The notes under the pieces were generated by a model. It was not told where the DNA came from. It ran no database searches and saw only the letters and a list, made by a program, of their open reading frames with translations. A DNA stretch of 64,000 bases, taken from NCBI RefSeq assembly GCF_001468465.1, contig NZ_LNSA01000017.1, forward strand, positions 1-64,000, in the 5' to 3' direction. The DNA is from Sphingopyxis sp. H115 (GTDB taxonomy: Bacteria; Pseudomonadota; Alphaproteobacteria; Sphingomonadales; Sphingomonadaceae). Below are positions 1-11,133 of this stretch, piece after piece. Within the stretch, counting starts at the first letter, position 1. Every line of letters begins with the position of its first letter. The translations under genes were made by a program, and so were the position numbers.

Positions 1-134
1 AGCTTGATCTGGCCGATCAACGGCTCGCGCGCGTCGACCAGCAGCTTGGTCAAGCGCGCGGCCAATCCCCACAGCGCCGCCATGGCCGCGCGCCGTGATC
101 GCGGCACGGCGACCATGACGCGCGGATCGCGCAT
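1..134 (-). CDS. Squalene/phytoene synthase-like protein, N-terminal fragment (runs off the window)
   Basis: Only the first 44 or so residues are inside the window. The reading frame gives MRDPRVMVAVPRSRRAAM and then a stretch containing REPLIGQIKL, which resembles the N-terminus of the squalene/phytoene synthase-like proteins that I recall next to the pyruvate dehydrogenase genes in sphingomonads. The ATG at 134 is the first normal start after an in-frame stop inside the end of pdhB, but residues [10 protein letters not shown] just upstream are also in frame, so an unusual start further up cannot be excluded. It follows pdhB on the same strand and is probably cotranscribed. The family call is tentative because the active-site region is missing. 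Confidence 0.5.
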   Translation of the reverse strand, partial: MRDPRVMVAVPRSRRAAMAALWGLAARLTKLLVDAREPLIGQIK

Positions 135-162
135 GTCGGGATAGAAAACCGCCTCCGGATCG

Positions 163-1524
163 TCAGGCGCGATTGAGAACCGCCTTCACCGCCTTCACCA
201 CGCGCGGCGTGTCGATCAGCGCGGCCTTTTCAAGGTTGTTCGCATAGGGCAGCGGCACATCCTCGTTGCACACGCGGAGGACCGGCGCGTCGAGATCGTC
301 GAAGCCCTGCTCCATCGCGACCATTGCGAGTTCGCTGGCGATCGAGCAGACCGGCCAGCCTTCCTCGACGACGACGAGATGGTTCGTTTTCTTGAGGCTG
401 GCGAGCACCGTCGCGGTATCGAGCGGGCGCAACGTGCGCAGGTCGATGACCTCGGCGTCGATGCCTTCGCCCGCCAGCTGGTCGGCGGCTTCGAGCGCGA
501 GCCCGACGCCGATCGAATAGCTGACGATGGTCACATCGCTGCCCTGGCGCATGATCCGCGCCTTGCCGATCGGCAGGACAAAATCCTCGACGTCGGGAAC
601 CTCGAAGCTGCGACCATAGAGCAGCTCATTTTCGAGGAATACGACCGGATCCTCGGTGCGGATCGCCGCCTTCATCAGCCCCTTGGCATCGGCGGCGTCA
701 TAGGGCGCGATCACGATCAGGCCAGGGACGCTCGCATACCAGGGCCCGTAATTCTGGCTGTGCTGCGCGCCGACGCGCGCCGCGGCGCCGTTGGGACCGC
801 GGAAGACGATCGGGCAGCGCATCTGGCCGCCCGACATATAGTTGGTCTTCGCCGCCGAGTTGATGATGTGATCGATTGCCTGCATCGCGAAGTTGAAGGT
901 CATGAACTCGATGATGGGCTTCAAACCGCCCATCGCCGCCCCCGCGCCGAGACCCGCGAAACCATATTCAGTGATCGGGGTATCGACGACACGGCTCGCG
1001 CCGAATTCCTGAAGCAGACCCTGCGTAACCTTGTACGCACCCTGATACTCGGCGACTTCCTCGCCCATCACGAAGACGCGGTCGTCGGCGCGCATTTCCT
1101 CGGCCATCGCATCGCGCAGCGCTTCGCGAACGGTGAGCTTGACCATCGCGGTGCCTTCAGGAATCGCGGGGTCGGAGGCGCGCTCGGTCGCGGCGGGAGC
1201 GGGGGCCGGGGCCGACGCGGGTTCCGCAGCCTTGGGTTCCTCGACCGGAGCAGGCGCGGGCGCCGGAGCAGCCGCCTCTTCGCCTTCGCCGGCAATCGTC
1301 GCGATCACGGTACCGACCTTCACATTGTCGGTGCCCTCGGCGACCAGAATCTGGCCGATCGTGCCCTCATCAATGGCTTCGAATTCCATCGTCGCCTTGT
1401 CGGTCTCGATCTCTGCGAGGATGTCGCCCGACTTCACCGTGTCGCCTTCTTTGACGAGCCACTTGGCGAGCGTGCCCTCTTCCATCGTCGGCGACAGCGC
1501 CGGCATCTTCAATTCGATGGCCAT
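163..1524 (-). CDS. pdhB: Pyruvate dehydrogenase E1 component subunit beta with N-terminal lipoyl domain
   Basis: Beta subunit of the E1 enzyme that decarboxylates pyruvate with thiamine diphosphate in the cytoplasmic PDH complex. The 453-residue protein has three parts: a lipoyl (biotinyl_lipoyl) domain at about 2-77 with the lipoylated lysine K43 in the motif ETDKATMEF, an Ala-Pro linker at about 81-125, and the transketolase-like E1 beta domain from about 127 ([10 protein letters not shown]). The lipoyl fusion to E1 beta is known from alphaproteobacteria such as Zymomonas and Sinorhizobium. The start at 1524 was chosen because the lipoyl domain begins [10 protein letters not shown] there and it lies one base after the pdhA stop, indicating translational coupling. 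Confidence 0.95.
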   Translation of the reverse strand: MAIELKMPALSPTMEEGTLAKWLVKEGDTVKSGDILAEIETDKATMEFEAIDEGTIGQILVAEGTDNVKVGTVIATIAGEGEEAAAPAPAPAPVEEPKAAEPASAPAPAPAATERASDPAIPEGTAMVKLTVREALRDAMAEEMRADDRVFVMGEEVAEYQGAYKVTQGLLQEFGASRVVDTPITEYGFAGLGAGAAMGGLKPIIEFMTFNFAMQAIDHIINSAAKTNYMSGGQMRCPIVFRGPNGAAARVGAQHSQNYGPWYASVPGLIVIAPYDAADAKGLMKAAIRTEDPVVFLENELLYGRSFEVPDVEDFVLPIGKARIMRQGSDVTIVSYSIGVGLALEAADQLAGEGIDAEVIDLRTLRPLDTATVLASLKKTNHLVVVEEGWPVCSIASELAMVAMEQGFDDLDAPVLRVCNEDVPLPYANNLEKAALIDTPRVVKAVKAVLNRA

Positions 1525-1525
1525 C

Positions 1526-2614
1526 TCAATATTGCTCCACCAGCACGTCGGTATACAGTTCGGACAATTCGGGTTCGGGCGCGCTTTCGGCAAAGTCGGC
1601 CGATTCCGCGACAACCTGGCGGATCTCCTTGTCGATATCCTTGATCTTGTCCTCGCTGATACCGGCATCGGTCATCAGCTTCTTCAGATGTTCGATCGCG
1701 TCCGACTTGTCGCGCACCGCCTGCACTTCCTCGCGGCTGCGATATTTCGCGGGGTCGGACATCGAGTGACCGCGATAGCGATAGGTCTTGAGTTCCATCA
1801 GCACCGGGCCCTTGCCCGCGCGCACCCATTCGAGCGCCGCCTCGGCCGCACCGCGCACCGCGAGCACGTCCATGCCGTCGACCTGCATGCCCGGAATGCG
1901 GAAGCTTTCGCCGCGACGATAGAGCTGGTCCTCGGCCGACGCGCGGTTGACCGACGTGCCCATCGCATATTGGTTGTTCTCGATCACGAAGATGATCGGC
2001 AGCTTCCACAGCTCGGCCATGTTGAAGCTTTCGTAGACCTGGCCCTGGTTCGCGGCGCCGTCGCCGAAATAGGCCATCGCCACGCCGCCGTCGCCGCGAT
2101 ATTTGTGCGCGAAGGCAAGCCCGGTGCCAAGTGACACCTGCGCGCCGACGATGCCGTGGCCGCCATAGAATTTATGCTCGACGCTGAACATGTGCATCGA
2201 ACCGCCCTTGCCCTTCGAGATGCCCGCCTGGCGTCCCGTCAGCTCGGCCATGATGACCTTGGGGTCGATGCCGTAAGCCAGCATATGACCATGGTCGCGG
2301 TAACCGGTGATGACGCTGTCCTTGTCGCCGTCGAGCGCGGATTGCAGGCCGACCGCCACGGCTTCCTGGCCGATATAAAGGTGGCAGAAGCCCCCGATCA
2401 GGCCGAGACCGTAGAGCTGCCCCGCCTTTTCCTCAAAGCGGCGGATCAGCAGCATTTCGCGATAGAATTTTTCCAGCTCTTCGGGCGTCGCGTCATAGGG
2501 CACGGGTTCGCGCGGGTGCTCGCGATTGGTCGCGGCGGCCGGGGTCGATGCAGTCTTTTTTGGCGCGGCAGGTTTGCGCGCGGGAGCTTTGGCCAAGGGA
2601 GGTTTCCTTTGCAT
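1526..2614 (-). CDS. pdhA: Pyruvate dehydrogenase E1 component subunit alpha
   Basis: Alpha subunit of pyruvate dehydrogenase E1; it binds thiamine diphosphate and works as a heterotetramer with PdhB. The 362-residue protein carries the TPP motif from GDG (184-186) to NN (213-214) and the phosphorylation-loop-like segment [14 protein letters not shown] near the C-terminus, both typical of E1 alpha. The first 35 or so residues are rich in Lys, Ala and Pro and form a flexible tail that is usual in this family. It is the first gene of a - strand group with pdhB and the partial synthase-like gene; only one base separates its stop from the pdhB start. The E2 and E3 genes are not in the window. Confidence 0.95.
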   Translation of the reverse strand: MQRKPPLAKAPARKPAAPKKTASTPAAATNREHPREPVPYDATPEELEKFYREMLLIRRFEEKAGQLYGLGLIGGFCHLYIGQEAVAVGLQSALDGDKDSVITGYRDHGHMLAYGIDPKVIMAELTGRQAGISKGKGGSMHMFSVEHKFYGGHGIVGAQVSLGTGLAFAHKYRGDGGVAMAYFGDGAANQGQVYESFNMAELWKLPIIFVIENNQYAMGTSVNRASAEDQLYRRGESFRIPGMQVDGMDVLAVRGAAEAALEWVRAGKGPVLMELKTYRYRGHSMSDPAKYRSREEVQAVRDKSDAIEHLKKLMTDAGISEDKIKDIDKEIRQVVAESADFAESAPEPELSELYTDVLVEQY

Positions 2615-2725
2615 TTAGCCGTTACGGCAAGGCTCCCTATAGGAGAGCCGCGCCGCACTTGGCAACGCCCACCATGGACGGGGGGCGCCCTGCCTTACGT
2701 ATGCAGCAAACCGCGAGAAATGCTG

Positions 2726-3052
2726 TCAGCGCTTTTGCGCGGGCTCCATCGGGATGATCACCTCGTCGGGGTGATAGGCGCCGAGTTTCTCGCGGACATA
2801 TTCCTCGGCTAGATCGGGATCGACGCGCCTCCGGTCGAGCAGGTTGACGCGGTTTTGAAGCTCCTTCTGCTTCTTGGTCAGCTCGCTCAAAACGACGCGC
2901 TTCTTCTCGACCGACTGGCCATAGTCGCCCCAGGCATAAAGCCCGGTCGGACCGAAAATGATGTAGCCTATCATCGCCAGCACGACGATCACCGCGATCG
3001 CGGGACCGACCGCCCGGTTCATCGATTTGCGGAATTTGTGGCGCTGCGTCAT
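2726..3052 (-). CDS. FtsB/DivIC-like septum formation initiator protein
   Basis: Small bitopic membrane protein of 108 residues, belonging to the FtsB/DivIC family that bridges early and late divisome proteins. A basic N-terminus (MTQRHKFRKSMNR) is followed by one membrane segment at about 14-35, then a coiled coil at about 45-75 (SVEKKRVVLSELTKKQKELQ) and the conserved tail with AEEYVREKLG. The ATG at 3052 was chosen because it places the TM segment right after a short cytoplasmic stretch, as in the family; the upstream extension is unrelated in composition. It lies upstream of pdhA on the same strand with a 111-base gap, an arrangement I know from other alphaproteobacteria. Confidence 0.85.
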   Translation of the reverse strand: MTQRHKFRKSMNRAVGPAIAVIVVLAMIGYIIFGPTGLYAWGDYGQSVEKKRVVLSELTKKQKELQNRVNLLDRRRVDPDLAEEYVREKLGAYHPDEVIIPMEPAQKR

Positions 3053-3378
3053 TCCAGCCCTTGAATCAGAGTTGATTCGCGGCGTCAAGGCGCCACGACG
3101 GGCTTTTCCACCGTCCCGGCATATCGCCAGCCAGCATCGGGATTCACCGGAATCGGGCGTCGGCACGACATTGGGCGCGCAACGCCGCTTTGCCAGCTCG
3201 GCCGACCATCCAACCCCACCGAAATCAGAATAACGCCCATCGCCTTACTATCCGATTCCGACAAACAATGACTGGAACGACAATATCCTTGTCGGATTTG
3301 GGTCCAACTTCCATTTGATATTTGGCCTCTTCACCTTCACGCTGGGCAATAGAAGGTTCGATTCGGGGGGATTGATAT
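3053..3378. other. Intergenic region between ftsB-like gene and lipoprotein gene
   Basis: A 326-base stretch without a convincing gene. It separates two divergently transcribed genes and should hold both promoters. The segment nearest the lipoprotein gene, from about 3240, is visibly richer in A and T than the surroundings. A short - strand frame crossing its right end overlaps the lipoprotein N-terminus and shows no recognisable protein features, so it was not called. Confidence 0.5.
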
Positions 3379-4230
3379 ATGCTGCGGCCGAAATTGGCGC
3401 TTATCTGTTGCATGGCCCTTTCTGTTGGCGGCTGCGCCACCGTAGCATTCAAACCGCCCCCTTATTCCTACAGCGCCCCCAATACAGCCGCGGTAGCGCT
3501 CGATTCAACGAATTCGGTGCATGTGCTGAGCTATTTGCGCGGCGTGACCGACACGTTCGACACGATGCTCGAAAATTCGGAGAAGCTGAAATATGCGACC
3601 GAGCTGCCGATCATCGCCGCGGGTATTTTCGCACCGACGGCGCTGGCGCTGGGCGACAACCCCGACCACGCCATCTATGCGGCGGGCGTGGGCGCTGCGG
3701 GCGGCGCGCTTTCCAGCTATTTCGGCGTGAGGACTCGCCAGGCCCATGTGGCCCAGGCGCGAGGCGCGATAACCTGTGTCAACCAACAATATGTCGATCA
3801 GTTCGCGCGCGCACGCAACCTTGCCTATTCGACCCTGCGGTCGCGGGTCGTGACGGCGAGCCTGACACAAGCAACGATCGACGCCGAAGCCAAACTGGCG
3901 ATGTCGCAAAACTCGACCCTTGAACTGTTGTCAGCGATGCCCGCTGAGGCGAGCGCGGTCTCCGGCGACGTGGCTTCGGCAGGCGCCATCGCGATCGCGG
4001 CCGCCGACGAAGTGATATCGAGGCTGAAGATCAAGCTCGCCAGCGTCGGCACCGCCCCCGACTATGCCGCGATCCTGAAGGACTTGCAGGACAAGCAGGC
4101 ACTGGCTGCAGCGAAAAAGGACGATCCGGCGGCCAAAGCGATCACCAATGCCGCGAACAAGGCGATCATCGACGCATTGGCCGACTATCAGGTCAAAATA
4201 ACCGAGTGCCTCGCCAAATTCCCCGCCTGA
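3379..4230 (+). CDS. Putative lipoprotein of unknown function
   Basis: A 283-residue protein with a lipoprotein signal peptide: MLRPKLALICCMALSVGGCA, with the lipobox cysteine at residue 19. The mature part is predicted to be soluble and mostly helical and Ala-rich, with phrases such as GVTDTFDTMLENSEKLKYA and a C-terminal Lys-rich helix. I do not recognise a domain. The base composition of the first third is less GC-rich than the core genes around it. It is a single + strand gene flanked by - strand genes on both sides. Possible localisation is the periplasmic face of the inner or outer membrane. Confidence 0.75.
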   Translation: MLRPKLALICCMALSVGGCATVAFKPPPYSYSAPNTAAVALDSTNSVHVLSYLRGVTDTFDTMLENSEKLKYATELPIIAAGIFAPTALALGDNPDHAIYAAGVGAAGGALSSYFGVRTRQAHVAQARGAITCVNQQYVDQFARARNLAYSTLRSRVVTASLTQATIDAEAKLAMSQNSTLELLSAMPAEASAVSGDVASAGAIAIAAADEVISRLKIKLASVGTAPDYAAILKDLQDKQALAAAKKDDPAAKAITNAANKAIIDALADYQVKITECLAKFPA

Positions 4231-4249
4231 CCAGGTTGCAACAATCGAA

Positions 4250-4447
4250 TCAGCTCAGGCGCCAGAGCTGCGGCGCAGACCTGCTGAGCGAGCCGACCAT
4301 TGTCGGCCCCTCCCACAATTCCATGTCGCGATCGCCGGCGTGCCCCTGGGCGATGACGAGTGCGTAATCGGGTGTTTCCGCCTGAAAATCGATGCGGACC
4401 GGCTCGCCCTCACCTTTTTCTTTGAGCAATATATGAAAGGCACGCAT
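4250..4447 (-). CDS. Small conserved-looking protein of unknown function
   Basis: Predicted 65-residue soluble protein starting MRAFHILLKEKGEGEPVR and ending PQLWRLS. The ATG at 4447 has a GGAG six bases upstream, which is why this start is preferred over the ATG at 4459 and one further out. No signal peptide or membrane segment. The composition (Glu, Asp, Leu) is that of a real cytoplasmic protein, but I cannot assign a family. It converges with the lipoprotein gene, with only 19 bases between the two stops. Confidence 0.55.
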   Translation of the reverse strand: MRAFHILLKEKGEGEPVRIDFQAETPDYALVIAQGHAGDRDMELWEGPTMVGSLSRSAPQLWRLS

Positions 4448-4647
4448 GTCGGGCTCCATCTTCGGCGGGAGCAGGTGTGACCCAGACTCACGGCAAAGGT
4501 TCGATCGGCCGCCATGCAACGACGGGGACTACGGGCAGGAGCCGAACCACAAAAGGCCGATCAGATAGTGAAAACCGCAGTCGTCACGCGCAGCGTAGCA
4601 GACCTCGGCGCGCTCACCTAAGCAAATCGGCGCTCGTTTAATCTATG

Positions 4648-6671
<2,024 letters not shown>

Positions 6672-6678
6672 CAAGGTC

Positions 6679-7143
6679 TTGGTTGCTCCCGATCCGAACA
6701 CCCCGCCGCCGTCCGACGAGCGCGGTTTCGACCGCGTAAGCCACGGCTATGCCCCCGACGGGCGTCCCACGGCTCCGCCGCCCGTTCCGCTCGAAAAGAT
6801 TGTCGGCGAGGTCGTCGAAAATCTTTCGGCAACGGCAAAGGCGGAAATTGCCCTGCTCGAAGCACGCACCGAGCTGGCGCTGCACGGCGCGTCGTGGACG
6901 GCGGGTTGGGGCGCGGTGGCTGCTTCGGCCTTGGGCATCGCGATGCTGGCGCTCGCCTTCGGGGCGATTCTCGCGCTCGCGCCGCATGTCGGGCCGTTCG
7001 TTGCAACCTTGATCGTCGTGGCGATCTTGCTCGCCGTTGCCGGCTTTGCCGGATGGCGCGCGCAGAAAAGCTATGGCGACATTCGAACCGCGCTTCGCCG
7101 CGACCTGACTGGCGAAGGGATCGACGATGCCGCGGACGCGTAA
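6679..7143 (+). CDS. YqjE-like putative membrane protein (phage holin-X/DUF1469-like)
   Basis: A 154-residue protein with a Pro-rich N-terminus, an amphipathic helix (VENLSATAKAEIALLEART) and two adjacent membrane segments at about 75-97 and 102-122. This is the plan of the YqjE/holin-X family of small inner-membrane proteins. The start is uncertain: TTG at 6679, eight bases past the stop of the preceding gene and preceded by AAGG, is the only usable start before the hydrophobic part; an ATT at 6667 is in frame. Its last 17 bases overlap the next gene. The order DUF883-like, YqjE-like, YqjK-like parallels the E. coli yqjDEK group. Confidence 0.7.
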   Translation: MVAPDPNTPPPSDERGFDRVSHGYAPDGRPTAPPPVPLEKIVGEVVENLSATAKAEIALLEARTELALHGASWTAGWGAVAASALGIAMLALAFGAILALAPHVGPFVATLIVVAILLAVAGFAGWRAQKSYGDIRTALRRDLTGEGIDDAADA

Positions 7144-7519
7144 TCGCCTGATCGCCGCCGCGCGCCGGTCGATGCTTCAGCGCGCCGAACTGCATCGGCG
7201 GCTTGATGTCGCGCGAGCGGCGCTCAAGCCCAAGGCGCTACTCGATCGCGGCAAATATCGTGTTGGCGAAAAGGTCGACGATGCCGCGCATGCGGTTCAG
7301 GAGCAGTTCCGTAGCAACAAGCTGCCGATCGCGCTCGCCGCCGCAGCCGGGATCGCATGGCTGCTGCGAGACCCCATCAAGCGCCATGCGCCAAAGCTGA
7401 CGCGCAAGATTCAGGACTTGGCGGCCGATGTCGCTGATCATTTTCGCGCGCCCGACGCCGTCGCGGACGAAGATGAAATTGAACCTCTGGAGGAAGAAAA
7501 CGATGAAGCCGTTCGGTGA
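7127..7519 (+). CDS. YqjK-like small protein with one membrane segment
   Basis: A 130-residue protein with a strongly basic N-terminus (MPRTRNRLIAAARRSMLQRA), a helical middle, one hydrophobic segment PIALAAAAGIAWLL at about 66-80, and an acidic tail (DEDEIEPLEEENDEA). It overlaps the preceding gene by 17 bases and the next gene by 17 bases, so translation is likely coupled. Position after a YqjE-like gene suggests a YqjK-like role, but sequence identity to YqjK is not evident to me and the call rests on gene order and size. Confidence 0.6.
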   Translation: MPRTRNRLIAAARRSMLQRAELHRRLDVARAALKPKALLDRGKYRVGEKVDDAAHAVQEQFRSNKLPIALAAAAGIAWLLRDPIKRHAPKLTRKIQDLAADVADHFRAPDAVADEDEIEPLEEENDEAVR

Positions 7520-7859
7520 AACCGCTCGCGAAACGCGTGCGAAAGCGAGTGAACTTGCGGAGAAAACCGCGGAAAATGCCCGGCTGACCGCTGAAGCAGC
7601 CAAGGCGCGCATCCAGGACGGCTATGGCCGCGCCCGCGCTGCAACGAGCGACCTGGCCGCGAAGGCAGGCGAGCAAGCCAGTATCGCGCGCGAAGCGGCC
7701 GGCGAAGCCTATGAAAAGGGCAAGGTTCAGGCCAAGCGCGCAAACAGCAAGCTGAAGGACGTCGCCGAGAAACAGCCGCTGGCGCTTGTCGCGGGCGCGG
7801 TCGCGATCGGCGCGCTGCTCGGTTCGCTCATCCCGAAGGGCGACAAACCCGAGGAGTGA
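7503..7859 (+). CDS. Second ElaB/YqjD-like (DUF883-like) tail-anchored protein
   Basis: A 118-residue protein: an Ala/Lys/Glu-rich helix from residue 5 to 90 (SELAEKTAENARLTAEAAKA) followed by a C-terminal hydrophobic segment ALVAGAVAIGALLGSL, again the DUF883 plan. The ATG at 7503 is preceded by a good ribosome binding site, GGAGGAAG, ten or so bases upstream, inside the end of the previous gene. It closes the four-gene cluster, so the cluster contains two proteins of the same architecture, one long with a basic extension and one short. The role may be in stationary-phase or membrane stress adaptation, by analogy only. Confidence 0.7.
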   Translation: MKPFGETARETRAKASELAEKTAENARLTAEAAKARIQDGYGRARAATSDLAAKAGEQASIAREAAGEAYEKGKVQAKRANSKLKDVAEKQPLALVAGAVAIGALLGSLIPKGDKPEE

Positions 7860-7939
7860 GCCTGTCTTGCCGTAACGGCGAAGCGCTGCTAGGGGCGCGC
7901 ATCCTCCCCTTCCAGTGCTAAGCCGCAAGGAAAGCAGCC

Positions 7940-8155
7940 ATGAGCAAATTGCATCTTGTGTTCGGCGGACGCGTTGCCGATCCGCAGGGCCTCGACTTCG
8001 TCGACCTCGCCAATCTCGACGTCGTCGGCCTTTATCCCGATTATAAATCGGCCGAAAAAGCTTGGCGCAGTGCCGCGCAGCGCACCGTCGACGATGCCGA
8101 AATGAAATATGTCGTCGTCCACCTGCACAAATTGCTGCAACCCGACGCGGAATAA
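7940..8155 (+). CDS. DUF4170 domain-containing protein
   Basis: A 71-residue soluble protein starting MSKLHLVFGGRVADPQG and containing YPDYKSAEKAWRSAAQ and a C-terminal VVVHLHKLL. These phrases match the DUF4170 family, small conserved proteins of alphaproteobacteria with no established function. The start follows GGAAAGC about ten bases upstream. It lies 80 bases after the YqjD-like cluster on the same strand and could be read through from it. Confidence 0.8.
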   Translation: MSKLHLVFGGRVADPQGLDFVDLANLDVVGLYPDYKSAEKAWRSAAQRTVDDAEMKYVVVHLHKLLQPDAE

Positions 8156-8203
8156 CCGCCGACAACGGTTGGGCTATCGGGCTGTACGCCACTCCGTTTG
8201 AAT

Positions 8204-8278
8204 CGTCATTCCGGCGGAGGCCGGAACCTCGTCCTCGCATCCTGTCTCAACGGTGAGATCCCGGCCTACGCCGGGACG
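8204..8278. repeat. Dispersed inverted repeat (CGTCATTCCGGCG type)
   Basis: An extragenic element with inverted ends: CGTCATTCCGGCGGAGGCCG on the left and CCCGGCCTACGCCGGGACG on the right, about 75 bases overall. It lies between the 3' ends of the DUF4170 gene and the complex I subunit gene, which converge here. Elements of this sort (GGAGGCCGGAA, CCTACGCCGGG) are widespread between genes in sphingomonad genomes. It can fold in RNA from either strand and may act as a bidirectional transcription end or RNA stabiliser; that is inference. Confidence 0.7.
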
Positions 8279-8319
8279 ATAGCGTGAGCCGGTTCGACCC
8301 AATCCGATCGAGCGATTAG

Positions 8320-8598
8320 TTACCGGAAATTGTCGGCGTAGGCCTGGATCTTCAGCTTGCGCACGGGTGCCGGCATCACCTCGGCCTCGATCCCGTATTT
8401 TTCGGCATAAGCCACCGCTTCCTCGCGGCTCGCAAAGCCGAGGCGAAGCTGGCGCTGCGTGTCGCCGCTGCCGGCCCAACCCATCAGCGGATCGGCCTTG
8501 CGTGCTTCGGCGGGAGCGAATTCGAGCATCCAGCGCTGCGTTCCGGCGCGCCCCGACTGCATCGCATTCTTGGGCTTCTGGAAAATACGCGCTTTCAT
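8320..8598 (-). CDS. NADH dehydrogenase accessory subunit, NDUFS4-like (ETC complex I subunit)
   Basis: A 92-residue protein homologous in pattern to the 18 kDa accessory subunit NDUFS4 of respiratory complex I, which alphaproteobacteria share with mitochondria. Visible family phrases are MKARIFQKPKNAMQSG at the start, WMLEFAPAEARKADPLMGW, and the run SREEAVAYAEKYGIEAEV. The ATG at 8598 was chosen because the family starts with a short (M)KARI(F/Y) strand. It lies 69 bases downstream of hrpB on the same strand; complex I core genes are not in the window. Confidence 0.88.
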   Translation of the reverse strand: MKARIFQKPKNAMQSGRAGTQRWMLEFAPAEARKADPLMGWAGSGDTQRQLRLGFASREEAVAYAEKYGIEAEVMPAPVRKLKIQAYADNFR

Positions 8599-8667
8599 CG
8601 GGGTCGTCCTGTTCAACCGGGGCCTGAGCCGCCGCCTTAGCGCCAAGCAGCGCACACGAAAAGAGGC

Positions 8668-11133
8668 CTATTGCGCATCGCGCCGCGCCTGCGCGGCTTT
8701 TGTCATCAGGGTCGGCCGCGCATTCGCCGGATCGTCGGGCCAGCTATGCTTGGGATAGCGCCCGCGCATCTCGCGCGCGACGTCGTGCCAGCTGCCGCTC
8801 CAGAATGAAACCAGATCGCGCGTCGTCTGGATCGGCCGGTGTGCGGGCGACGTCAGTGCGAGGATCAGCGGCACCGGGGGATCGCCGACCACCGGATGCC
8901 GCGCGAGCCCGAACAATTCCTGCACGCGCACGCTGACCGTCGGCCCGCCGTCGGCACCATAGTCGATTGGATGGCGGCTGCCGACGGGCGTGGTATAATC
9001 AGCAGGAGCATGTTTTTCGAGCAACTGCCGCGCCGGCCAGTCGAGCATCGCCATCAGCGCGTCGGCGAGCTTGCGATCGCCGATGTCGCGCAGCCCGCGG
9101 CACCCCGAAAGCAAGGGTTCGAGCCAGATTTCGAGGCTGTCGCCGAGCGCGTTCGTCGACAGCGCATCAAGCCCGGCAAAAGAGGCGCGCTGACGCAGCG
9201 CCTGTGACACCGGGCCCCAGCCGATGAGGCCCAGCCCCTTGTCGCGCACCGCAGCCATGCGCACCGCGACGTCGTCCTCGGCATTATCGCGCCGCGCGCC
9301 CTGTCCGCTCGCCAGTGCGATCGCACGGAGGCGGCGTTCGCGGCGGTGGTCGACGCGGTCGTTGGCGCTGTCATAGCTGCTCGCGGAATGCGCGACGATG
9401 CGATTGGCGAACAGCAGTTCCACCTCCGCCTGATCGATCGAAGCGGCGGCCAGAATGCGGACCCCGGCAGCATGGCCCTGCGCGTCGGCGATCGCGAGCC
9501 ATTCGTGCCCGGCGAGCGGGTCGACCGGATCGATGCGATAGGCGCGGCCGCCGACGCTCAGATATTCGCCGCGCTGCCCCGCGCGCCCGCGCGCGACGCG
9601 ATCGGGCCACGCGGTCGCGATCCACCCGCCGATCGACCGCGACGGCACGGCGTCGGTCTGCGCCGCAAGCTTCTCGCCGACCTTCGCGAGACGCAGCGCA
9701 AGCCTCCAGGCGCCCTCGGAGCGTTCGTTGCGCTGGCCGCGCCAGCGCGCCAGCCGTGCCTCGACATCGACCCCGCGCCCCCCCAGCCCGGGTTCGGTCA
9801 ATAGCGCCGCGAGCCGGCCCGCCATCTCGGCCTCGCCCGCGCGGGCGGCATCGAGCAGCATGTGGGCCAGCGGCACCGGCAGCGGGATCGCCGCGAGCGC
9901 CTTGCCATGCGGCGTGATGCGGCCATCGTCATTCAGCGCGCCGATGCCCTGCAAACGCGATTTGGCTTCCGAAATCGCGGCGGGCGATGGCGGGTCGAGC
10001 CAGCCTAGCTGACGCGGATCGATAATACCCCAGCTCGCGCAGTCGAGCACGACGGGCATCAGGTCGTTTTCGTGGATCTCGGGCGGGTCGAAGGGCGGCA
10101 TACCCGCGGTCGCGGCGGCTTCCCACAGACGATAGGCGACGCCCGGCCCTTGCCGCGCCGCGCGGCCCGCGCGCTGCGTCGCCGAGGCCTGGCTCGCGCG
10201 TTCGGTGACGAGCCGTGCGATGCCCGCCGCCTTGTCGAAGCGCGGCCGGCGCGACAGGCCGGCGTCGATCACGATGCGGACGCCGTCGATCGTCAGGCTG
10301 GTTTCGGCGATGCTCGTCGCGAGGATCAGCTTGCGCCGCCCCTCGGGATCGCGAACGAGCGCCTTGCGCTGGAGCGCGGGGTCGATCTGGCCGTGCAAGC
10401 GGTGGACCGCGAGCGGCAGCCGCGCATCCTCGACTGCCGTCGCCGCACGCTCGATGTCGGCTGCACCAGGCAGGAAAGCGAGCATGTCACCCTCCGCTTC
10501 GTCGGCCATGGCCTGCCGGACGGCGCCCAGCACCGACGCCTCGAGCCGGTCCTCGGCACGTCGGCCGATATGGCGCAGTTCGAGCGGCCAGATCTTGCCC
10601 TCGCTCCTCACGACAGGGGCATTACCGAGCAAAGCGCCGAAGCGCGCGCCGTCGAGCGTTGCCGACATGGCGACAAGGCGGATGTCGTCGCGCAGACCCT
10701 GCTGCGCATCGATCGCGAGCGCCAGCGCGAAATCGCCGTCGAGGCTGCGTTCATGGACCTCGTCGAACAACACCGCCGACACGCCCGTAAGTTCGGGATC
10801 GCCAAGGATGCGATTGCGGAACAAGCCCGGTGTCATCACCAGCAGCCGGGTCGCCGCCGACTGCTTGCTGTCGAGCCGTGTCGCATAGCCTACGCGCTCG
10901 CCAACCGCTTCGCCCAATTCTTCGGCGATACGTTCCGCCGCCGCACGCGCGGCGAGCCGGCGCGGCGACAGCAGCCAGACCGCGCCCGTACACCAAGGCT
11001 GGTCGAGCAGCGCTGGCGCGACGCGCGTCGTCTTGCCCGCGCCCGGAGGCGCCACGACGACGGCATTGGGCTTGAGGGTCAGCGCCGCCAGGATATCGGG
11101 CAGCACGGCGTCGATCGGCAGCGGCTGCGTCAC
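8668..11133 (-). CDS. hrpB: ATP-dependent helicase HrpB
   Basis: A DEAH-type RNA helicase of 821 residues, the normal length for HrpB. Walker A is at 29-36 (PPGAGKTT), the DEVH box at 123-126, the SAT motif at 156-158, and the helicase C domain carries QRAGRAARQGPG, typical of DEAH proteins. The C-terminal HrpB domain follows. Its physiological role is poorly defined in most bacteria. The start codon overlaps the stop of the DUF1801 gene by four bases (ATGA), so the two are translationally coupled. The gene is part of a - strand run beginning with the polyprenyl synthase. Confidence 0.93.
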   Translation of the reverse strand: MTQPLPIDAVLPDILAALTLKPNAVVVAPPGAGKTTRVAPALLDQPWCTGAVWLLSPRRLAARAAAERIAEELGEAVGERVGYATRLDSKQSAATRLLVMTPGLFRNRILGDPELTGVSAVLFDEVHERSLDGDFALALAIDAQQGLRDDIRLVAMSATLDGARFGALLGNAPVVRSEGKIWPLELRHIGRRAEDRLEASVLGAVRQAMADEAEGDMLAFLPGAADIERAATAVEDARLPLAVHRLHGQIDPALQRKALVRDPEGRRKLILATSIAETSLTIDGVRIVIDAGLSRRPRFDKAAGIARLVTERASQASATQRAGRAARQGPGVAYRLWEAAATAGMPPFDPPEIHENDLMPVVLDCASWGIIDPRQLGWLDPPSPAAISEAKSRLQGIGALNDDGRITPHGKALAAIPLPVPLAHMLLDAARAGEAEMAGRLAALLTEPGLGGRGVDVEARLARWRGQRNERSEGAWRLALRLAKVGEKLAAQTDAVPSRSIGGWIATAWPDRVARGRAGQRGEYLSVGGRAYRIDPVDPLAGHEWLAIADAQGHAAGVRILAAASIDQAEVELLFANRIVAHSASSYDSANDRVDHRRERRLRAIALASGQGARRDNAEDDVAVRMAAVRDKGLGLIGWGPVSQALRQRASFAGLDALSTNALGDSLEIWLEPLLSGCRGLRDIGDRKLADALMAMLDWPARQLLEKHAPADYTTPVGSRHPIDYGADGGPTVSVRVQELFGLARHPVVGDPPVPLILALTSPAHRPIQTTRDLVSFWSGSWHDVAREMRGRYPKHSWPDDPANARPTLMTKAAQARRDAQ

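Noticed and set aside
379..1644. Long + strand frame opposite pdhB
   Set aside because: It is antisense to a gene with clear lipoyl and E1 motifs; the high GC content opens such frames. No domain or codon pattern supports it.
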